Shown piece after piece: positions 37,675-41,810 of a stretch of DNA of 41,810 nt (position 1 is the stretch's first letter; every line of letters starts with the position of its first letter). The notes beneath the pieces are model-generated. The model did not search any database and was not told the DNA's origin. It was given only the letters and a program-made list of their open reading frames with translations. The position numbers and the translations under genes are program-made. The stretch lies in assembly GCA_030647255.1 (NCBI GenBank), contig JAUSJK010000083.1, positions 1 to 41,810 of the forward strand. The letters run 5' to 3'. The stretch is from a bacterium. Its GTDB lineage: Bacteria > Patescibacteriota > Microgenomatia > UBA1406 > GWC2-37-13.

Positions 37675-38964
37675 ATGCAAACACATATTCACACATTGCC
37701 CAATGGTCTACGAGTCGTTCTCGTTGATACGAATTCATTTCCTACTCTGACGACGCTTCTTCTCGTTGGATCGGGATCCCGTTATGAAAATGAAAAAAAC
37801 AATGGCATTGCGCATTTTCTGGAGCACATGTTTTTCAAAGGATCAAAAAAGTACCAGAATTCGTTCATGATTTCGTCAACTCTTGAAGGATTGGGAGCAA
37901 TTTCGAACGCGTTTACTTCCAAAGACCATACTGGTTACTGGATAAAATCAACGAACGAGCACTTTGAAAAAGTAGTCGATGTGTTGTCCGATATGCTTCT
38001 TGAACCTTTTCTCCTTCAGGAAGAGATTGACCGTGAAAAAGGGGTCATCGTCGAAGAGCTCAATATGTACGAAGATACACCTGCTCGAAGAGTGGGGGAG
38101 ATTTTTGAAAATCTTCTTTACAAAGGGAATCCTTTAGGTTTCGATATAGGCGGAACGAAAGATACGGTTGTCTCGTTCAATCGAAATACGTTCGTTGACT
38201 ATATGAATCAGCTTTATTTTCCTTCAAACGCTGTGCTTGTCGTTGCCGGAGGATTTGGTAGAATTCAAAATTCAAAATTTAAAATTCAAAATTATCTTGA
38301 TGTAATAACTGCAAAATTTGGATCTTGGAAAGGAAAGAAGGACATTAGTTTGGAAAAAATGGTTGAGAATCAAAAAGAAACCCAAGTTATTGTAAAGCAT
38401 AAAAAATCAGAGCAAGCACACGTGTGTATAGGATTTAGGACATTTTCTTACTATGATACCCGTAAATATATTCTTTCACTTCTCACGACCGTATTAGGAG
38501 GTGGAATGTCATCGAGACTATTTATGGAAGTGAGAGAAAAGAGAGGACTCTGCTACTACATATCAAGCGGACGTGAAAATTATTCTGATGTGGGCAGTAT
38601 TGTGACTCAGGCAGGCGTACCCATCGTGTCGGATAAAGTCAATGAAACAATCGCCATCACATTACAGGAACACAAAAAGATGACTCAAGGAGAAGTCACA
38701 GAAGAAGAGCTGACGAGAGCAAAAGAACTGATTAAGGGTCGTGTCCTTTTATCCATGGAAGATTCTCAGAACGTGGCCAGTTTTTACGGAGTGAAGAAGC
38801 TACTTCAGGATAAAATCGAGACCCCCAAGGAAATTATTGAAAAATTAGAAAAAGTTACGGCCGATCAGGTAACAGACCTTGCGAAAGAGATATTTGTTCA
38901 AGAAGGATTGAATGTAGCGCTCGTTGGACCGTTTGAGAAATCGGACATTAAAGTTAGTTTTTAA
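37675..38964 (+). CDS. M16-family zinc peptidase with heptamer-derived insert
   Basis: 429 residues. Zinc site IAHFLEHMFFKG (H47-x-x-E50-H51) and the third ligand Glu127 in VIVEELNMYEDTP. The second homologous half has GGGMSSRLFMEVREKRGLCY, the usual RGLxY substrate-binding motif. It degrades peptides or processes proteins in the cytoplasm or envelope. Residues about 197-207 (RIQNSKFKIQN) are encoded by a heptamer array at 38262-38294, placed in a loop after VVAGGFG. Single-chain length is as in bacterial PqqL/YmxG-type enzymes, which usually dimerise or contain two halves. Confidence 0.92.
   Translation: MQTHIHTLPNGLRVVLVDTNSFPTLTTLLLVGSGSRYENEKNNGIAHFLEHMFFKGSKKYQNSFMISSTLEGLGAISNAFTSKDHTGYWIKSTNEHFEKVVDVLSDMLLEPFLLQEEIDREKGVIVEELNMYEDTPARRVGEIFENLLYKGNPLGFDIGGTKDTVVSFNRNTFVDYMNQLYFPSNAVLVVAGGFGRIQNSKFKIQNYLDVITAKFGSWKGKKDISLEKMVENQKETQVIVKHKKSEQAHVCIGFRTFSYYDTRKYILSLLTTVLGGGMSSRLFMEVREKRGLCYYISSGRENYSDVGSIVTQAGVPIVSDKVNETIAITLQEHKKMTQGEVTEEELTRAKELIKGRVLLSMEDSQNVASFYGVKKLLQDKIETPKEIIEKLEKVTADQVTDLAKEIFVQEGLNVALVGPFEKSDIKVSF
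38262..38294. repeat. Heptamer array inside the M16 peptidase gene
   Basis: Units AATTCAA, AATTCAA, AATTTAA, AATTCAA, AATTAT. It encodes IQNSKFKIQN in frame. Confidence 0.85.
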
Positions 38965-39008
38965 AGTCGAAAGTTTATAAAGAAAAAGTTAGGAGTTAAA
39001 AAGCACAT

Positions 39009-39126
39009 CGTCATTCTGGAGTCTCCCGAGGTTTGACGTCGGGAGACTCCAGAATCGTAGTTAATTATATTTAACAACGATCCTGGATGCGTCCTGAGCA
39101 AAGCCGAAGGACTTACCAGGATGACG
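39009..39126. repeat. Two-hairpin intergenic repeat, copy 11
   Basis: Begins CGTCATTCTGG and ends CCAGGATGACG. The first arm holds CTCCCGAGG...CGGGAG and the second GTCCTGAGC/GCCGAAGGAC. The flank AGGAGTTAAAAAGCACAT is shared with copy 7. Confidence 0.85.
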
Positions 39127-39140
39127 AAATAAGAAAGAAA

Positions 39141-39172
39141 TGTGTTCTAGGTTCTACGTTCTAGGTTTTATC
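39141..39172. repeat. Heptamer-period array upstream of the prepilin peptidase gene
   Basis: Units GTTCTAG, GTTCTAC, GTTCTAG, GTTTTAT, ending about 16 nt before the -10 box. Confidence 0.65.
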
Positions 39173-39187
39173 TTTTGTGACATCCGT

Positions 39188-39193
39188 TATACT
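39188..39193 (+). promoter_or_regulatory. -10 box for leaderless prepilin peptidase gene
   Basis: TATACT, then 6 nt, then the ATG at 39200. Confidence 0.55.
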
Positions 39194-39199
39194 TACTAC

Positions 39200-40024
39200 A
39201 TGTTCCTCATTTTTTTGTTCATCTTAGGACTTGTCATTGGTTCTTTCTTGAATGTACTAATTGATCGTTTACCCAATGAAGAGTCGATCAACGGTCGTTC
39301 TCACTGCGATTACTGTAAAAAAACACTTTCAGCAGGAGATTTAATTCCGGTCGTGTCGTATGTGTGGCTCAAAGGGAAGTGTCGGTATTGCAAAAAGAAG
39401 CTTTCGATTCAATATCCGCTTATTGAGATATTCACTGGAATAGTCTTTATTTTAATATGGCATTTTGTAGGGTCTTCTGTCATTCTGGGGAATGTAGTGA
39501 CTCCAGAATCTAGACTCTGGACAAGTCAGAGTGACATTCTAAAAATCTGCTACTTAGGTATTATCTCCACCCTCATTGTCATATTTTTTGCTGACGTAAA
39601 ATATCATATTATCCCTGACTCAATGCAGATTGCTTTCTTTGTCTTTTCTCTTTTATTTATATTTGTAGGGAACGGTTTGAAACCGTTCCCTACGCTTACC
39701 GACCATCTTATCTCTGGACTTATAACCTTAGCTCCAATCCTTTTCATATTTCTTATAACACGGGGGAGAGGAATGGGCTTTGGGGATGTAAAACTGGCAT
39801 TTATTATCGGATTTTTTCTTGGACTCTGGCCTGGACTTATGGCTCTTTATATCGCATTCATACTTGGGGCGGTTTGGGGTGTGGCCATGATACTTTTTAA
39901 AAGACGCGGTCTGAAAAGCAAGATTGCTTTTGGACCATTCTTAGTACTGGGAATTGTGTGTATGCTTGTGTGGGGAGATGGTATCATGTCGTTGGCCAAG
40001 AATTATTATCCATTTCTTAACTAG
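39200..40024 (+). CDS. pilD: Type IV prepilin peptidase with two palindrome-derived inserts
   Basis: 274 residues from the ATG at 39200 (6 nt after TATACT); the upstream alternative from 39140 translates heptamer repeat. N-terminal GLVIGSFLNVLIDRLP and two Cys pairs (36/39 and 61/64) mark the methyltransferase domain. Catalytic aspartates are in FADVKYHIIPD (132) and GFGDVKLAF (about 196). It cleaves and N-methylates type IV pilins, and fits with the com genes as part of the DNA-uptake machinery. Residues about 94-112 (VILGNVVTPESRLWTSQSD) are a degenerate two-hairpin element in frame. Residues about 156-165 (VGNGLKPFPT) come from a 29-bp palindrome. Both inserts lie between membrane helices, so the enzyme may still work. 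Confidence 0.93.
   Translation: MFLIFLFILGLVIGSFLNVLIDRLPNEESINGRSHCDYCKKTLSAGDLIPVVSYVWLKGKCRYCKKKLSIQYPLIEIFTGIVFILIWHFVGSSVILGNVVTPESRLWTSQSDILKICYLGIISTLIVIFFADVKYHIIPDSMQIAFFVFSLLFIFVGNGLKPFPTLTDHLISGLITLAPILFIFLITRGRGMGFGDVKLAFIIGFFLGLWPGLMALYIAFILGAVWGVAMILFKRRGLKSKIAFGPFLVLGIVCMLVWGDGIMSLAKNYYPFLN
39478..39535. repeat. Degenerate two-hairpin element inside the prepilin peptidase gene
   Basis: GTCATTCTGG...CCAGAATC plus CTCTGGACAAGTCAGAGTGAC, matching the short-form copy 3 (ATCCTGGCTTGTCCAGGAT) on the opposite strand. The central spacer is lost. Confidence 0.8.
39665..39693. repeat. 29-bp palindrome inside the prepilin peptidase gene
   Basis: A 14-bp inverted repeat GTAGGGAACGGTTT with one central base. 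It is in frame and encodes VGNGLKPFPT. Confidence 0.85.
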
Positions 40025-40033
40025 AATATTTTC

Positions 40034-40137
40034 CGTCATTCTGGGGAATCTCGCAAAGCGAGATGACTCCAGAATCGTTGTCAATTAAATACGGATTCTG
40101 GATGCGCTTCATAAATCATCGCTTACCAGAATGACGA
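40034..40137. repeat. Two-hairpin intergenic repeat, copy 12
   Basis: Begins CGTCATTCTGG and ends CCAGAATGACG. The first loop holds ATCTCGC-AAA-GCGAGAT. Both arms are of the ATTCTGG type, as in copy 8. Confidence 0.85.
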
Positions 40138-40146
40138 TGTCGCTGT

Positions 40147-40152
40147 TATAAT
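40147..40152 (+). promoter_or_regulatory. -10 box of the last membrane glycosyltransferase gene
   Basis: TATAAT 10 nt before the ATG at 40163, giving a leader of about 4 nt. Confidence 0.5.
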
Positions 40153-40162
40153 CGTTCACAGA

Positions 40163-41656
40163 ATGAATAAACGAAGACTACTAATTATATTCATATCTCT
40201 CTTTATTTTGTTCCGTATTCTTCTTCCTGTTCGCTCGGGACAGTTTTCTCAAGACGAGGCTCTTTTCGCTCTCAGAGCGAATCAAATACTTCACTGCGTG
40301 CCTCATCCGGAACAAATGTTCGTAGGGGAGGGAGATAAAAATATATTCATCCAACAGATTCCTCCATGTGGGAAACTTCCTCTCAAGGGTTTATTCGGGG
40401 GACTGGGTGTTTCTCACGGGCCATACCCGACGTATTGGCTGACTTTACTTTATTTTCTGACCTCATTTCATTTTTCACTCGTATTTTTATTTGCCAGTAT
40501 TTGCTTTATAGGCGCATCCTATTTAATTGCTCAAAGTATGCGGTTAAAATCATCATCTTTTCTCTGGCGATCAATTTTTTTACTCTCCTTGACATCTCCT
40601 TTGATGGTTTCTTTTACGAACGTGGCACTTTTAGATACTTCTTGGCTTATCGTTCTTTCTGCACTTTGTATTTATATATCGATGCAGATGTGGAAAAAAG
40701 AATGGCTACGCTATCTGTTCCTTGGATGTCTCAACGGTCTGGCGATAGGGAGCCATATTCAGTCTTTGCCTTTTATCATCGGTTTTTCTGTCTGGTTATA
40801 TTTGAAAACAAAAAAGAAGAAGTGGATGATTCCTTTTCTTCTAGGATTTATACTTCTAGGCGGACCGTATCTTTTGATGCTTCTTCTGTCGGTGAATAAA
40901 ATACTTGCCTACTCTCACCCTTTTCTCAAATCCAACGCGTGGTTTGACATCTTTTTGAATATAGGAGTGTTTACTCGTTTTATTGGAGCTCATCCATTTT
41001 TTATTGTCAATAAGTCGAATGTTATTCTTTCGAGAATTGAACTTAGTTTGGCAGTGATAAGTATCTTTACACAGGTGACGTTATTTATAGGAGTAGTCTA
41101 CCTGTATGTGAGAAAAAGAAAATTAGAACAAGCAATTCATCCTTTATATAGCCTCTCTTTTTATATTATTCTTGCATACGCTCCAATTGTCTTATTGAGC
41201 GGAATTGGTCGGGCAGTCCACGAGACGATGATCATATGGTGGTCCGGACCGGTATTGGCTTCATTTGTGATGTATTATTTTTCCAAAAAGTGGAGAGAGA
41301 TCATTTTAAGCCTGTTTGTTATCTTTCAGTTATTGATTGTAGGCATCGAATATCTTCCTCGTTTGCATTATGGTACGAGCGTGTACGATATGCATGAGTC
41401 AAGTTACTGGATCTATGAAAATGTAGTTAAAAAAATATGTCTTTCTACCAATCGTCAAAGTATATTAGTTTCACTGGATAAAACTCTTCCTTACAGAGAA
41501 CGGTTATCCCTAATACTTCCGTCGATGATAGCCATACGCTATCCGGACTGCGTATCTCGTGTACGTTTCACGTACGAGAAAAAAGCGGATATGGCAATAA
41601 GGCCTGATGAGAAAGGGAGGAGGTTGGAAGTAGTAGTAAGAAAGAGCACAAATTAA
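40163..41656 (+). CDS. Polytopic membrane glycosyltransferase-like protein (GT39/ArnT-like, GT-C fold)
   Basis: 497 residues with about 10-12 transmembrane helices. The first external loop has GQFSQDEALFALRANQI, the Asp-Glu pair expected for GT-C mannosyl/arabinosyl-type transferases. LLDTSWLIVLSALCIYISMQ and LGCLNGLAIGSHIQSLPFII resemble the PMT_2 core. The C-terminus is a short soluble domain (YWIYENVVKKICLSTNRQSI ...). It would transfer a sugar from a polyprenyl carrier to protein, lipid or glycan on the outer face. It follows repeat copy 12. Donor and acceptor unknown. Confidence 0.78.
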   Translation: MNKRRLLIIFISLFILFRILLPVRSGQFSQDEALFALRANQILHCVPHPEQMFVGEGDKNIFIQQIPPCGKLPLKGLFGGLGVSHGPYPTYWLTLLYFLTSFHFSLVFLFASICFIGASYLIAQSMRLKSSSFLWRSIFLLSLTSPLMVSFTNVALLDTSWLIVLSALCIYISMQMWKKEWLRYLFLGCLNGLAIGSHIQSLPFIIGFSVWLYLKTKKKKWMIPFLLGFILLGGPYLLMLLLSVNKILAYSHPFLKSNAWFDIFLNIGVFTRFIGAHPFFIVNKSNVILSRIELSLAVISIFTQVTLFIGVVYLYVRKRKLEQAIHPLYSLSFYIILAYAPIVLLSGIGRAVHETMIIWWSGPVLASFVMYYFSKKWREIILSLFVIFQLLIVGIEYLPRLHYGTSVYDMHESSYWIYENVVKKICLSTNRQSILVSLDKTLPYRERLSLILPSMIAIRYPDCVSRVRFTYEKKADMAIRPDEKGRRLEVVVRKSTN

Positions 41657-41689
41657 CCTAATTATTCTAATTTCTAATTGACCTAAATG

Positions 41690-41790
41690 AGAGAATATCA
41701 GAGTATCAAGAAAATCAAGATAAAGAATATCTGATGATCAGATTATCTGATATTCTTCATCTGTTATTCTGATAATCTTGATACCCTAGA
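41690..41790. repeat. Heptamer-like array forming a quasi-palindrome
   Basis: Units such as TTATCTG, ATATTCT, TCATCTG, TTATTCT, with outer GTATCAAG/CTTGATAC and an inner GAATATCTGATGATCAGA-type imperfect palindrome. No gene is seen from 41657 to the window end. Confidence 0.55.
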
Positions 41791-41810
41791 TCAATTAGAG
41801 TACTTAGAAA

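Overview
The window looks like a chromosomal segment of a Candidate Phyla Radiation (Patescibacteria) bacterium, most likely a Microgenomates-type lineage. This is inferred from gene content and style and is not proven. It is AT-rich, uses the standard code with TGA as a stop, has small genes with few operons, and pairs a type IV pilus/competence toolkit with many secreted or membrane proteins. No phage, transposase, CRISPR array or rRNA was seen.

Layout. Positions 1-4142 (minus strand) hold a surface-protein block: a LamG/DUF2341 protein cut by the left edge, a membrane-anchored Ig-like protein and a large secreted protein. A PaaX-like regulator diverges from it at 4315. Positions 5254-7626 are a DNA-uptake operon (comEA plus a comEC split into channel and metallo-beta-lactamase genes). 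Positions 7858-10609 hold a second anchored/secreted surface pair and a membrane sensor-like protein. Positions 10871-12940 are the secE-nusG-rplK-rplA operon; its L1 has a Lys/Glu-rich N-terminal extension and a shortened domain II. Then come a cytidylate-kinase-like protein, a HEPN-like protein, a calcium-type P-ATPase, a HigBA-like module, a transketolase, a methyltransferase and an NDT-like/RHH fusion. Positions 21292-33686 mix toxin-antitoxin modules (three PIN pairs, each with a different antitoxin fold) with tyrS, trpS, leuS, a tandem GGDEF protein, an RRM protein with a long 5' leader, and an archaeal-type CoA-biosynthesis fusion (PPAT plus GTP-dependent dephospho-CoA kinase). Positions 33848-41656 hold a sugar-1-phosphate transferase, rnhB, tRNA-Lys with a nearby 5' tRNA fragment, two GT-C-like membrane glycosyltransferases, an M16 peptidase and the prepilin peptidase.

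The most unusual features lie in the DNA between and inside the genes. (1) A two-hairpin, cloverleaf-like repeat (about 80-135 bp, outer GTCAT/ATGAC, inner ATTCTGG/CCAGAAT and ATCCTGG/CCAGGAT arms) occurs at least twelve times between genes. (2) Degenerate 7-bp-period arrays often flank it and end close to start codons. (3) Related hairpins or heptamer arrays also occur in frame inside leuS, the transketolase gene (twice), the prepilin peptidase gene (twice) and the M16 peptidase gene, where they appear as extra peptide segments. (4) Many genes have a TATAAT-like box exactly 6-7 nt before the ATG with no Shine-Dalgarno sequence, which suggests widespread leaderless transcription; the RRM gene, with a long leader and a good SD, is the contrast.
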